From the NCBI GenBank assembly GCA_934635045.1, contig CAKTZA010000011.1:7061-71060 (forward strand): a stretch of 64,000 bases of DNA, given 5' to 3'. The notes under the pieces were generated by a model. The model did not search any database, had not been told where the DNA came from, and worked only from the letters and a program-made list of their open reading frames with translations. The DNA is from an uncultured Kiritimatiellota bacterium (GTDB lineage Bacteria > Verrucomicrobiota > Kiritimatiellia > RFP12 > UBA1067). The translations under genes and the position numbers were made by a program. Positions 52,801 to 61,376 of this stretch are shown one piece after another (position 1 is the stretch's first letter; every line of letters begins with the position of its first letter).

Positions 52801-54269
52801 CAGGGACGGAAGTTCTGCAGGGTGACGGAAAGCCTGTTCGGGCGGTTCTGCCGCAGCCAGCAGTCGGCGAACACGGGCGCGAACTCGGCCTTGACGCGCG
52901 CGTCCTCGCCGTTGAAGCGACAGGCAAACGCCTTGAACAGCAGGTCGATCACGGTGAAGTCGTCGCGCAGCCATTCCGGTGCGCGCGAGAGATCGGCGCA
53001 TGCGAGAGCCGCGCGCTCCTCGGCCATCATCCGCGCGACGTTTTCGCGCGTGAAATAGGCCTTGAAGCCTTCCGGCACCTGGTAGCGGGGCGTCGCGAAA
53101 TGGGCGAACATCAGGTTCCAGCCGCCGTCGGACATGCCGCCGAGCCGCCACAGCTTGCCGAGCCGGACAAGTGCCGCGCCGCAAGTGACGCCCGTGCAGG
53201 CGTCAATCGCGCGCGCCAGCTCCTCTTCGGACATCGTTCGCCCCTGCGCGCGGGCCGCCGCGTAGATGATCGCCGGCAGGGAGACGACCTGCGGCTGCGT
53301 GTGCCCCCAGTCGCCCCAGTCCGCCAGCAGCAGTCCCTCCGCGCCATGCCGCCGACCGGCGGCGACCGCCTCGTCGACGTTCTTCATCATGTTGTCGACG
53401 CGCCCGGCGAACGTCTGCCACGAGCTGGTCCCCGGACAGACGTAGAAGCGCACGCCCGCATTCGCCAGCGTCGCGCTCGTCGTCTCGAAGCGCCGACCGC
53501 CGTCCGCGTCGTACCACCAGTTCAGCACGATGGCGTCCTTCGGCACCTCGCCCAGCAGCTCCGGGTGCTTGAGGATGCAGTCGCCCCAGAACATCGGCGT
53601 CTTGCCGTGCCGGCGCGCCAAGTCCAGAACGCCGAGAACGTAGTCGAAGTACGTGCGCCCATAGCCCTTCTCGCGCACCTTCGCGGCGCTCCGGCACTTC
53701 GGGTCGAGGATGTCGTAGACCTCGTCGCAGCCGACGTTGAAGCGGTCGGACGTGAAGTTCGGCAGCAGGTCGCCGTAGAGGCCGTCCAGGAAGCGGTACG
53801 ATTCGGGGCTCGTCGCGCACAGCGTCACGGGGCCGCGCACCTTCGGCACCGTGATGCCGTTCGGCGCCTCCGCCAGCCGCTCGGCATAGCTCTTGACGGC
53901 CATCCACGGCCCCAGGTGGGCAAAAGAGTTCTGGTTCGGCACAAAGTCGATCTTGCGCTCCCGGCAGTAGGCCGCGAGTTCGCGCAGGTCTTCGGCCGTA
54001 TAGGGCGACCATCCCTTCCAGACTTCCTCATGCCCCTTGTAGGCGTAGGCGCATTCCATGTAGAGCTGGAACTCGTTGTACCCGCAGCGCGCCAGGATGT
54101 CGACAAGCCGCTTCACCGACGGCAGGGTCGGCACCTTGTTGCGGCTGACGTCGAGCTGGTAGCCGAGGCGGGCGAACGAAGCGGGCTTCGCCTCCGAAGC
54201 CGCTACGCACAGGGGCGAGAGGCAGGAGAGGGCGACGAGCGAACAGGCAAGGCTTCTGCTGGTTTTCAT
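52800..54269 (-). CDS. Secreted GH20-like glycosidase
   Basis: 489 residues with a signal peptide (SRSLACSLVALSCLSPLCVA). Barrel motifs: GYNEFQLYMECAYAYKGHEE (cut), FVPNQNSFAHLGPW, and the catalytic region DRFNVGCDEVYDI with the D-E pair typical of clan GH-K (GH20). PMFWGDCILKHPELL and LLADWGDWGH follow in the expected order. Substrate is probably a hexosamine-containing glycan. The ATG lies 7 bases after a TAAAAT box, so this first gene of the cluster should be near-leaderless. It is divergent from the two-component kinase. Confidence 0.78.
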   Translation of the reverse strand: MKTSRSLACSLVALSCLSPLCVAASEAKPASFARLGYQLDVSRNKVPTLPSVKRLVDILARCGYNEFQLYMECAYAYKGHEEVWKGWSPYTAEDLRELAAYCRERKIDFVPNQNSFAHLGPWMAVKSYAERLAEAPNGITVPKVRGPVTLCATSPESYRFLDGLYGDLLPNFTSDRFNVGCDEVYDILDPKCRSAAKVREKGYGRTYFDYVLGVLDLARRHGKTPMFWGDCILKHPELLGEVPKDAIVLNWWYDADGGRRFETTSATLANAGVRFYVCPGTSSWQTFAGRVDNMMKNVDEAVAAGRRHGAEGLLLADWGDWGHTQPQVVSLPAIIYAAARAQGRTMSEEELARAIDACTGVTCGAALVRLGKLWRLGGMSDGGWNLMFAHFATPRYQVPEGFKAYFTRENVARMMAEERAALACADLSRAPEWLRDDFTVIDLLFKAFACRFNGEDARVKAEFAPVFADCWLRQNRPNRLSVTLQNFRP

Positions 54270-54276
54270 ACCGTGT

Positions 54277-54282
54277 ATTTTA
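54277..54282 (-). promoter_or_regulatory. Promoter -10, GH20-like gene; near-leaderless
   Basis: TAAAAT on the minus strand inside the small palindrome GTGTAAAATACAC, 7 bases before the ATG at 54269; predicted leader of about 1 base. The palindrome may also be an operator. Confidence 0.5.
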
Positions 54283-54356
54283 CACGATGCGGCGGCGTTT
54301 GTACACACGCCCAAATGGGTGTATCGTTCCGGCGACCCTGCACGGCGGAAAAGTGA

Positions 54357-54362
54357 TATAAT
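54357..54362 (+). promoter_or_regulatory. Promoter -10 (extended), histidine kinase; near-leaderless
   Basis: TGA-TATAAT, 9 bases before the ATG at 54372; predicted leader of about 3 bases. Back to back with the GH20-like promoter in a 102-base divergent spacer. Confidence 0.6.
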
Positions 54363-54371
54363 GTCAAGGTC

Positions 54372-56411
54372 ATGTCCCTGATCGCCCTGACAATCCTTGG
54401 ACTCCTCGCGGTCGTCGCGCCGTCTGCCGATGCCGATTCGGCCGATGCGCCCGCCGCCGAACTCACGTCCGTCGCCCATGTCAAGGCGCTGTCGGAAAGC
54501 GATTTCGGGCGGCACGTCCCCTTTCGCCTGTCCGGGCTCGTCATTTCAGACGCCGCCACCACATTCGTCCTGCAGACGCCCGACGGCAGCTGCCTCGTGC
54601 ACACGCCGACGAATCCGCCCCCGGTCGGCACTGTCGTCGTCGTGCGCGGGCACACCAAGCTCGACAGATTCGACAAGGTTCCCATCCTCCGCGCCACCAA
54701 CTGGACGGCCGTCGCCAAGGGCACGGTTCCCGAACCCATCGCCGCGAGCCTCGACGACCTCTTGGCGGGGCGCTTCGACTGCCGGCGCGTCCGCACGGAG
54801 GGACTTGTCGTCGACGTCTGCAACGACGAGGTCGATCCCCGGTGGACGTTTCTTGTCCTCAGCGCAAACGGGCGGCAGCTGCCCGTCGCCGTCGGCCCGA
54901 CGACCTGCGGCGGCCTTACGCAGCTGCTCAACGCCCGGATCGCCGTCACCGGCATCTGCGCCTCACGAAGTTCCGGGAGGCGTCGCTTTCTCGGATCTGT
55001 GCTGTATGCCGACTCGCGCGACGCGGTCCGCGTCCTCACGCCGGCGCCAAGCGACCCCTTCGCGGCCCCGCCGCTCGGCAATCCGCGCCTGATGACGCCC
55101 GAAGAAGTCGCCCGGCTCGGACGGCGCACTGTGCGCGGACGCGTCCTCGCCGTCCTGAAGGACGAGATCCTGCTCCGCAGCGAAGCGGACAACGTCCTGG
55201 ACGTGAAGCTCATCGCCGGCGAAACCCTTCCGCAGCCCGGCACCGCCGTCTGCGTCGTCGGCACCCCGGAAACCGACCTCTACCACATCAACCTCATCGC
55301 CGCCCGAATCAAGACGCTGGACGACATGCCGCAGGGCTTTGGCGACGCGCCGCGTGACGTCTCCGCCGAATCCGTCCTCTCCGACCGGGACGGCGCCAGC
55401 CATTTCGAGCCACGCTTTCACGGACAGGCCATTCGGCTGTCCGGCATCGCCCGCTCGGCCCCGACCGAGGACTTTCCGAACATCAACCTTGACTGCGACG
55501 GACGCATCGTGCCCGTCAACGTCCACGCCACCCTGAAAGGCCTGCCGACGATTCCGCGCGGCAGCAGGCTGTCGGTCGCCGGGATCTGCCGCATGGACGC
55601 TGACGCCTGGCAGCCGAACCGGGTCTTTCCGCAAATTCGCGGCTTCACGCTCGTTCCGCGCACGGCCGACGACATTCGCGTCCTCGCGTATCCGCCTTTC
55701 TGGACGCCCCGGCGACTGGTCGGCACGGCGGCCGGGCTTCTGGCCGTGGTCGTCGCCCTTTTCTGCTGGCGCGGCGCCGTCTCGCGCGCAAAAGCCCGTC
55801 TGCGCGTCGAGGAGCGAACCCGCATCGCCGCCGAGCTTCACGACTGGCTTGCGCAGAACCTGACCGCCATCTCCTATCGGCTGCTCGCGGCGAGCCATGC
55901 GCGCGCAGCCGGCCCATCGGAAATCCTGCGGCAGCTGGCCGTCGCCTCCACGATGCTGAACTCGTGCCGTGCGGAACTTCGGCGCTGCATCTGGGACCTG
56001 CGCATCGACGCGCTTTCGGAGCCCACGTTCGACGGCGCCGTCCGCAAGGCCCTTTCGCAGGTCGTCGACCTGACACAGGTCGCCGTCCGCATCGACATCC
56101 CGCGCGCAGCCGTCAGCGACGCCACGGCCCACGCCGTCCTCTGCGCCATCCGCGAGCTGACGGTCAACGCCTTCCGGCACGGACAGGCCTCGCACGTCCG
56201 AATCGCCGGGACTGCCGTCGGCGACGTCCTGACGTTCACCGTCACGGACGACGGACACGGATTCGACGCGACAGCCCATCCCGGCCCCGACGAGGGCCAC
56301 TTCGGCCTCGACAACATCGCCAGCCGACTCGCCAAGGTCAACGGAACATTTTCGATCACCTCACAGCCCTGCAAGGGCGCTACGGGCAAAATCACCCTGC
56401 GCGTCCACTGA
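54372..56411 (+). CDS. Membrane histidine kinase with multi-OB-fold-like periplasmic sensor
   Basis: 679 residues. Signal segment, then a ~400-residue periplasmic part with four similar beta units, each closing in a V-x-G-type strand (FRLSGLVISDAATTFVLQTP at 51; VRTEGLVVDVCNDE at 140; RTVRGRVLAVLKDEILLRS at 252; IRLSGIARSAPTEDF at 354). One membrane helix is at ~448-466. The kinase core is HisKA_3 with phospho-acceptor His490 (AAELHDWLAQNLT) and HATPase (RELTVNAFRHG, DDGHGFDA, GHFGLDNIASRLA). It is followed by its regulator 7 bases downstream. Likely senses a glycan breakdown product and controls the divergent GH cluster; that is inference. Confidence 0.88.
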   Translation: MSLIALTILGLLAVVAPSADADSADAPAAELTSVAHVKALSESDFGRHVPFRLSGLVISDAATTFVLQTPDGSCLVHTPTNPPPVGTVVVVRGHTKLDRFDKVPILRATNWTAVAKGTVPEPIAASLDDLLAGRFDCRRVRTEGLVVDVCNDEVDPRWTFLVLSANGRQLPVAVGPTTCGGLTQLLNARIAVTGICASRSSGRRRFLGSVLYADSRDAVRVLTPAPSDPFAAPPLGNPRLMTPEEVARLGRRTVRGRVLAVLKDEILLRSEADNVLDVKLIAGETLPQPGTAVCVVGTPETDLYHINLIAARIKTLDDMPQGFGDAPRDVSAESVLSDRDGASHFEPRFHGQAIRLSGIARSAPTEDFPNINLDCDGRIVPVNVHATLKGLPTIPRGSRLSVAGICRMDADAWQPNRVFPQIRGFTLVPRTADDIRVLAYPPFWTPRRLVGTAAGLLAVVVALFCWRGAVSRAKARLRVEERTRIAAELHDWLAQNLTAISYRLLAASHARAAGPSEILRQLAVASTMLNSCRAELRRCIWDLRIDALSEPTFDGAVRKALSQVVDLTQVAVRIDIPRAAVSDATAHAVLCAIRELTVNAFRHGQASHVRIAGTAVGDVLTFTVTDDGHGFDATAHPGPDEGHFGLDNIASRLAKVNGTFSITSQPCKGATGKITLRVH

Positions 56412-56418
56412 AACCGAC

Positions 56419-57039
56419 ATGAACGACATCCGACTGCTCCTCGTCGACGATCACGTCCTGCTGCGGCACGGACTCGCCGCCATCCTTGAACAGGTCGAGG
56501 GCTTCGCCGTCGCCGGACAGGCGCGAAACGGCGCCGAGGCGCTGCCGCTCGTCCGAAGCCTCCGGCCGGACGTCGTCATCATGGATCTCGTCATGCCGGA
56601 GATGGACGGCGTCGAGACGACCCGCCGGATTGCGGAGGAATGTCCGGCGGCAAACGTCCTGATCCTCACCTCCTTCGGAACCTCGGCAGACCTGGTTTAC
56701 GCCCTGAACGCCGGCGCGACAGGAGCCGTCCTGAAGGACAGCACCGAAGCTGACCTCATCGAAGCCATCCGAACCGTTGCACGCGGCGACCAGTACCTCT
56801 CGCCGGACATCCGGCACATGATCGCCAACGACCCGAATCCACCGACGCTGACGGAGCGGCAGTCGAGCATCCTGCAGTCCATCTCGCGCGGCCTGACCAA
56901 TGCCGACATCGCCCTTCAGTTCGGCCTGACGACAAACGGCGTCAAGGTTCATCTCAACGCGATTCTGTCGAAGCTCGGCGCCGCAAACCGCGCCGAGGCC
57001 GTCTCCATCGCCTTCCGCAAGCATCTGCTGAAGGATTGA
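56419..57039 (+). CDS. NarL/FixJ-family response regulator
   Basis: 206 residues. Receiver domain: acidic pair DD at 10-11, phospho-acceptor Asp56 in VVIMDLVMPEMDG, and conserved Lys near 106 (AVLKDS). A C-terminal LuxR-type HTH follows (LTERQSSILQSISRGLTNAD, VKVHLNAILSKLG). It is encoded 7 bases after the kinase, so the two form a pair. The DNA target is unknown; the divergent glycosidase operon is the natural candidate. Confidence 0.95.
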   Translation: MNDIRLLLVDDHVLLRHGLAAILEQVEGFAVAGQARNGAEALPLVRSLRPDVVIMDLVMPEMDGVETTRRIAEECPAANVLILTSFGTSADLVYALNAGATGAVLKDSTEADLIEAIRTVARGDQYLSPDIRHMIANDPNPPTLTERQSSILQSISRGLTNADIALQFGLTTNGVKVHLNAILSKLGAANRAEAVSIAFRKHLLKD

Positions 57040-57090
57040 CGGGGCCTCAGCATGAAAAGATGACCCGCTCTCCATAAGTCGTCAATATCA

Positions 57091-57432
57091 TTGGCTCGCC
57101 GCGCACGTTCCGTCGCTGACCGACGTGCGGCGCTCGGCCGTCCCGCCCGCTCCTCATGCAACGTCCTGTTCTGTGAGGCGACGCAAGAGGAGCTTGCGCA
57201 ACGGGCCGGGCTGTCCAAGCGTACGGTCGAGCGACTGGAAAAGGCGACCTCGAACGTGCGACTCTCGGCCTTTGTCGCCGCGTGTCAGGCCCTGGGCCTG
57301 ACCGAGGGCTTTGACGCGCTCGTGCCGACGGTCGAACTCGGCCCGCTGGCGTTGGCCAGAGGCGAGCGACTGCCCAAGCGCATCCGCAAGACGTCCCGCA
57401 AGGCGAACGCGATCTGGGGAGAGCCATCATGA
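57091..57432 (+). CDS. XRE-type helix-turn-helix protein (HipB-like), doubtful N-terminus
   Basis: 113 residues if read from TTG at 57091. The HTH is clear: TQEELAQRAGLSKRTVERLE, then a short helical tail. HipB proteins have this layout and precede hipA; here the hipA-like start (57429) overlaps the stop (ATGA), the classic hipBA arrangement. The N-terminal ~30 residues (ARRARSVADRRAALGRP) do not look like a normal HipB start, and no ATG or ribosome-binding site supports it, so the 5' end may be damaged. Confidence 0.5.
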   Translation: MARRARSVADRRAALGRPARSSCNVLFCEATQEELAQRAGLSKRTVERLEKATSNVRLSAFVAACQALGLTEGFDALVPTVELGPLALARGERLPKRIRKTSRKANAIWGEPS

Positions 57433-57515
57433 TCGAGTCTGCGGACGTCATTCTCTGGGGAACGCGCATCGGCTGTGTCGATCGACGTTTGGCTGAAGAT
57501 GCAGGGGCGCGCGCC
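57429..57515 (+). pseudogene. HipA N-terminal remnant
   Basis: The ATG at 57429 opens with ESADVILWGTRIGCVD, matching the N-terminal strand pattern of HipA-type kinases (short hydrophobic strand, then WG..IG). Homology ends after ~25 codons, where the frame enters a CG-rich palindrome and a polypyrimidine run. Full HipA is over 400 residues, so more than 90% is missing. Confidence 0.45.
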
Positions 57516-57519
57516 CGGG

Positions 57520-57571
57520 TTCCCTCCTCCCCGCTTCTTCCCGCTTCCCTTCTCTCCCTTACCTTGTCCCG
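57520..57571. repeat. Polypyrimidine run at the junction of two gene remnants
   Basis: CTCCTCCCCGCTTCTTCCCGC-type sequence (shown here as a shorter class: CTTCTTCC, CTTCCC, TCTCTCCC units). It separates the hipA remnant from the methyltransferase remnant and is related to the runs at 22381, 31191 and 44149. Confidence 0.6.
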
Positions 57572-57865
57572 TATCCATTTCCACTGCGCGCGCTGTTCGG
57601 GGAAGATGCCGAGGTGCCCGAAGTCCGTGCCGCCGAGCTTGAAGCGCATGCCCGCCGTTTCGATCTGCCAGTCCTTCGGCAGGTTCGAGCGGCCGTGCCA
57701 GCGGTTGCCGTCCTCGCGGTCAAAGGCGGCATCGGCGCGCGACCAGTCCGCCGGGCTTCTCGCCGGCCGCCAGAGAGCCTGGGAACACGGACGCGCCAAG
57801 ACGTATTTTCCGAAGCGTTCCAGCTTGCGCCCGTCGCCCGAGTCGAGAAGTTCGTAGTCGTCCAT
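57572..57865 (-). pseudogene. RlmI-like class I rRNA methyltransferase, N-terminal remnant
   Basis: From the ATG at 57865 the ~98 residues match the start of SAM-dependent rRNA methyltransferases of the RlmI/RlmK type: YELLDSGDGRKLERFGKYVL, RPCSQALWRP and TDFGHLGIFPEQRAQWKWI. The SAM-binding Rossmann domain that should follow is missing; the frame instead runs through the polypurine repeat and on to 57047 in antisense of the hipBA remnant. A broken or misjoined gene. Confidence 0.65.
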
Positions 57866-58033
57866 GGGATTTTGGATTGCGCCAAAAAATCTCGGCCGCC
57901 GCGTCAAGTGGCCGCCGACGGTCGGACTGTCGGCGGGCGCGACGGCGGACGGCCGGGCCCCCAGGCTGACAGAGGCGGCGTTCGAGGGCTTGGCCCGACC
58001 CGCGCGCGCGCCCCGCCGTTCGCGGGCAGGGCT
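57866..58033. other. Non-coding spacer, no recognised feature
   Basis: 168 bases of very GC-rich sequence between the methyltransferase remnant and the large glycosidase gene. It has small inverted repeats (GCCGACGGTCGGACTGTCGGC region) that could act as a terminator, but no T-run follows. Nothing else is seen. Confidence 0.4.
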
Positions 58034-61000
58034 TCACCGGCCCGTCTTGGCGCTCAGGCGAACGAGCGTGTAGACGGACAGAAGGCTCTTCGGCAGGGAG
58101 ACCGTCGCCGTGCCGTCGGCATTCCGCCGAACGGCCAGCTCGACCTCCCCCTTGAAGTCGGGGCTGGCCGCCACGGCCCGCATGACGGCCGATGCCGGCG
58201 CCGTGATGGCGATGTCGGACTCGATCGCCGGGAAAGGCGGGTCGGGGGCCTCGGACGCCACGGGCTCGCCGACCTTCATCTTCTCGCCCGTGCCGTTCAG
58301 GAAATGGACGACGAAATCGCCTGACTTCTCGCGCCACACGCCGACGAAGACCTTCTCCGGCGCGTCGATCTTCCACGACTGCGCGCCCCCGCACCACTCG
58401 AGCAGCTCACGCCTGAACGCGGCCTCGGCTTCCCTGTCCGGACTGAACGTCCAGACGAGGGTGTTCCAGGTCTCCCACTGCTCAAAGGGAGCCGCGCGCG
58501 TCTCCTCTGTCACGGTGATGTTCGGGTGAGGGGCGAACGTCGGCTCCGCGCGCGGCGTGCCCAGCTCGTCACATGCGCCCGCGCGCGTCGTCATGCGCAC
58601 CCGGCCGCCCCGGTCGGCGAACGCCTTGACGGCCGCGACCTCCGCATCCGAGAGGCACTGGGCCTCGCCGACAAGAAGGGCCTTGAACGAGTCAAGCCGT
58701 CCAGAGGCCAACTGGTCGTCGCTGACAAACCGATACGGAACGTGCATCGCGTCCAGCGTCTGCGCCGTGCCGAAGAGTTCGCGGCGGTAAGCGTGGCTGC
58801 CCCCATCGCGGTTCCAGTCGCGGCTGTAAGCCGGGAAGAGCAGCGCGATCTCGCCCACCGGCTCGACGCCGTCGCGGTCCATCGCCGACGGACTTGCGTC
58901 GAAGGCCTCGAACTGCGCGCCGCCTTCCGGGACCGGAACGGCCGACAGGAGCGGCGTCTGGTTGACGAGCGCGCTCAGCCCCCAGGCGAAATACTCGTTC
59001 GGATAGTCGACGTTGTACCACCAGACCCAAAGCGGCGGCACGTCCGCAGGCGCGACGGCCGCGCGCATGCGGAGCATCGGGATGAGGTTGCGCGCGTCCC
59101 GCAGCGCGCTTCGCGACATCATCTCGGACCCGAAATAGTTGTCCGCGCGCCCGATGTCCTGCAGGTCGGACGAGACATAGCGACAGTGATTGGGAAAGCA
59201 GAACGCGTCGTTTGTCGTGTAGACGCTCAGGATGAGGTCGTCCCGCAGGTCCTTCACGTGCCGCCGCAGCCCGACAAACCAGTTCGTGACCGCCTTCCGG
59301 CGCCAGTCGCGCCAGACGCGATGGAGAAGAGACTCGGGGTCGTTGAACGTGGCGTCCGCCTCGTTCAGGGGAATCTCCCAGCCCGTGTCGCGGCGAAAGG
59401 CCTCGCGGCAGTCGTGACAGCGGCACCCCAGGCTCCAGTACTCAAGCTCGTCAATCTGGAAACCGTCCACCCCCGCCTCCACGAGCTTGCGCAAATACTC
59501 GTAGTAGGTCCTGGTGAACTTCCTGTTCGAGGGGCAGAACTGCCAGGTCGGCAGGCCCGCGTCGCGCGTCAGCGCCGTCTCCGAAAGGCGCTCCATCATC
59601 ACCCGGAAGCCCGCGCCGACGTTCCACAGCAGCGTCGAGTCGTGATGGTCGATTACCCGGACGCCCCGCCGGTGCAGGACTTCGCAGATCCGCCGCACGG
59701 CCTCGATGCCGCGGTCGACGTGGTTCAGGTAGGTGTGCCGGCTGTGCATGCCCGAGAGCATCACGACCTTGACGTCCTTGCCGGCGAACTGGCGGTCGGC
59801 GTAGGCGTCGAGCGAGCCGGGGCGGTCGAACTCGGACATCGACACGCTGTTGCCCAGCAGGCGTTCCATCTTCGCCGTCTTGAGCCACGTCAGCCGCGGG
59901 TCGTCTGCCGACGGGCGCTCCACGGGCATCGGCACGGCATGGCGTTTCGCGGCGCTCTCGCTGCCGGGCGCGGGCAGGACGTCGGTCTCGTCCCGCAGCT
60001 CCGGCGCGAACGGCGTCTTGTAGTCGGCGTTGCGGAAGAGCGTGCACGGCTCAAAGCCGTCCGTCACCCAGAAGCCGCGCGAGACGGAGAAGTCCTCGCC
60101 TTCCGCCAGCAGCGCCTGGTCGCCGATGACGGAGACGAGCCAGTCGCCGTCCAGCTCGACGTCCAGCCGGCCGCCCTTCACGCGCACGGCCTTCGAGAGG
60201 CGGCGGACCGTGCCTTTCGGGACCGTCGCGTCCGAAAGCAGGCGCTCGCCGCCGGCCGTCACCGAGAAGCGGTTCGCGACGCCGGCGTAGTTGCCCGCCT
60301 GGAACGAGAGGATGTGCCAGCCGTCGACCAGCCCGCTCAGGCGATAGACGGCGCGCCCCCTGCCCGTCACGCACGAGTAAAGCGCGCCCTCGCGATGGCC
60401 GACGACCGTCCGTCGCGCGTCCGCCGCCTCGCTCGGCAGCCAGCCGACGCGCAGGGTCTCGTCATGCGGGCGGTCGCCGTCGGCGTGCCTCTCGCCGTGA
60501 CGCGGCGCGCCGAACGCAAGAAGGCGCGTCGGTTCGAGACGAAGCGGATAGTGGAACGTGCGGATCGCGTGCAACCGGTCGAAGTCCGAGAAGTCGCCTT
60601 CGCGGATGACCGCCTTTCCGCCCGCGAACCCGCCCCAGGAGGCCGCGACGTCTCCGCCGCAGGAGAACCGGAAGCCGCCCCCCTCGCGGCAGACCTGCCA
60701 GTAGCCGCCGACGCCGTTGTTGTTGAGCTGATTGCCGCTGTCTTCCCAGAGGATCGCCCCCGACTCGTCACCGGGGCCGAGCGGATTGAAGTCGTACACA
60801 ACGCCGTCCGCCGCGAGAAACCGCGTGACGAACGGCTTCATCTCCGCCTCGAACACGCCGTCCTCCTCGCCATAGGCCCGGAAGGCCGAGCTGCTTTCGC
60901 GCGACACCCGGCGATACCTCTTGCCCAGAAGGGCCTGATCCGGAAGGCCGAGATGGAGCATTCGCCTCCGGCACGCGCTGTCGCAGCCGACTTCGCCCAT

Positions 61001-61372
61001 GAGGGTTATCTCGACCGCGCCGTCCGCGCGCGCGGCGACTTCAAGGCGGAACCGCCGGTCGGGGTCCTGGCTCCACCGATTCCAGACCCGCGCGCCGTCG
61101 TCCGTCACCGCGAAGGACGACTTGACGTCGTCGTCGCCGACATCGCCGCGATCGGGCACGATCGCCGAGACCAGGACCCTGCCGTCGCGGAGGACGGCAA
61201 GTTCCCCGTCGATTTCGCGGACGTCAAGCGCGGCGGGCAGGGGTGCGGCAAGCGCAAGGCCGACCAAGGACGCGAGCCCGAACCTGGCGGCCGTCCCGCC
61301 CATGCCGGACGGACGGGCCTCGTCCGCGTCCGTCAGTCTCCCGCAAGCCGCGGCGACAACCCGGAAGGACAT
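58034..61372 (-). CDS. Large secreted glycosidase-like protein (GH42/trimerisation-like C-terminus)
   Basis: 1112 residues from the ATG at 61372 (GAGGT upstream); an internal M at residue 24 followed by FGLASLVGLALAAPLPA could be an alternative signal peptide start. N-terminal ~430 residues are beta-rich (a carbohydrate-binding sandwich). A TIM-barrel region follows with GMHSRHTYLNHVDRGIEA, VIDHHDSTLLW, VDGFQIDELEYWSLGCRCHD (cut) and YVSSDLQDIG, where DE in FQIDELEYW is a candidate catalytic pair. The C-terminus has a trimerisation/flavodoxin-like fold (VPYRFVSDDQLASGRLDSFKALLV; cut). No exact GH family is assigned. Confidence 0.7.
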   Translation of the reverse strand: MSFRVVAAACGRLTDADEARPSGMGGTAARFGLASLVGLALAAPLPAALDVREIDGELAVLRDGRVLVSAIVPDRGDVGDDDVKSSFAVTDDGARVWNRWSQDPDRRFRLEVAARADGAVEITLMGEVGCDSACRRRMLHLGLPDQALLGKRYRRVSRESSSAFRAYGEEDGVFEAEMKPFVTRFLAADGVVYDFNPLGPGDESGAILWEDSGNQLNNNGVGGYWQVCREGGGFRFSCGGDVAASWGGFAGGKAVIREGDFSDFDRLHAIRTFHYPLRLEPTRLLAFGAPRHGERHADGDRPHDETLRVGWLPSEAADARRTVVGHREGALYSCVTGRGRAVYRLSGLVDGWHILSFQAGNYAGVANRFSVTAGGERLLSDATVPKGTVRRLSKAVRVKGGRLDVELDGDWLVSVIGDQALLAEGEDFSVSRGFWVTDGFEPCTLFRNADYKTPFAPELRDETDVLPAPGSESAAKRHAVPMPVERPSADDPRLTWLKTAKMERLLGNSVSMSEFDRPGSLDAYADRQFAGKDVKVVMLSGMHSRHTYLNHVDRGIEAVRRICEVLHRRGVRVIDHHDSTLLWNVGAGFRVMMERLSETALTRDAGLPTWQFCPSNRKFTRTYYEYLRKLVEAGVDGFQIDELEYWSLGCRCHDCREAFRRDTGWEIPLNEADATFNDPESLLHRVWRDWRRKAVTNWFVGLRRHVKDLRDDLILSVYTTNDAFCFPNHCRYVSSDLQDIGRADNYFGSEMMSRSALRDARNLIPMLRMRAAVAPADVPPLWVWWYNVDYPNEYFAWGLSALVNQTPLLSAVPVPEGGAQFEAFDASPSAMDRDGVEPVGEIALLFPAYSRDWNRDGGSHAYRRELFGTAQTLDAMHVPYRFVSDDQLASGRLDSFKALLVGEAQCLSDAEVAAVKAFADRGGRVRMTTRAGACDELGTPRAEPTFAPHPNITVTEETRAAPFEQWETWNTLVWTFSPDREAEAAFRRELLEWCGGAQSWKIDAPEKVFVGVWREKSGDFVVHFLNGTGEKMKVGEPVASEAPDPPFPAIESDIAITAPASAVMRAVAASPDFKGEVELAVRRNADGTATVSLPKSLLSVYTLVRLSAKTGR

Positions 61373-61376
61373 GGCG

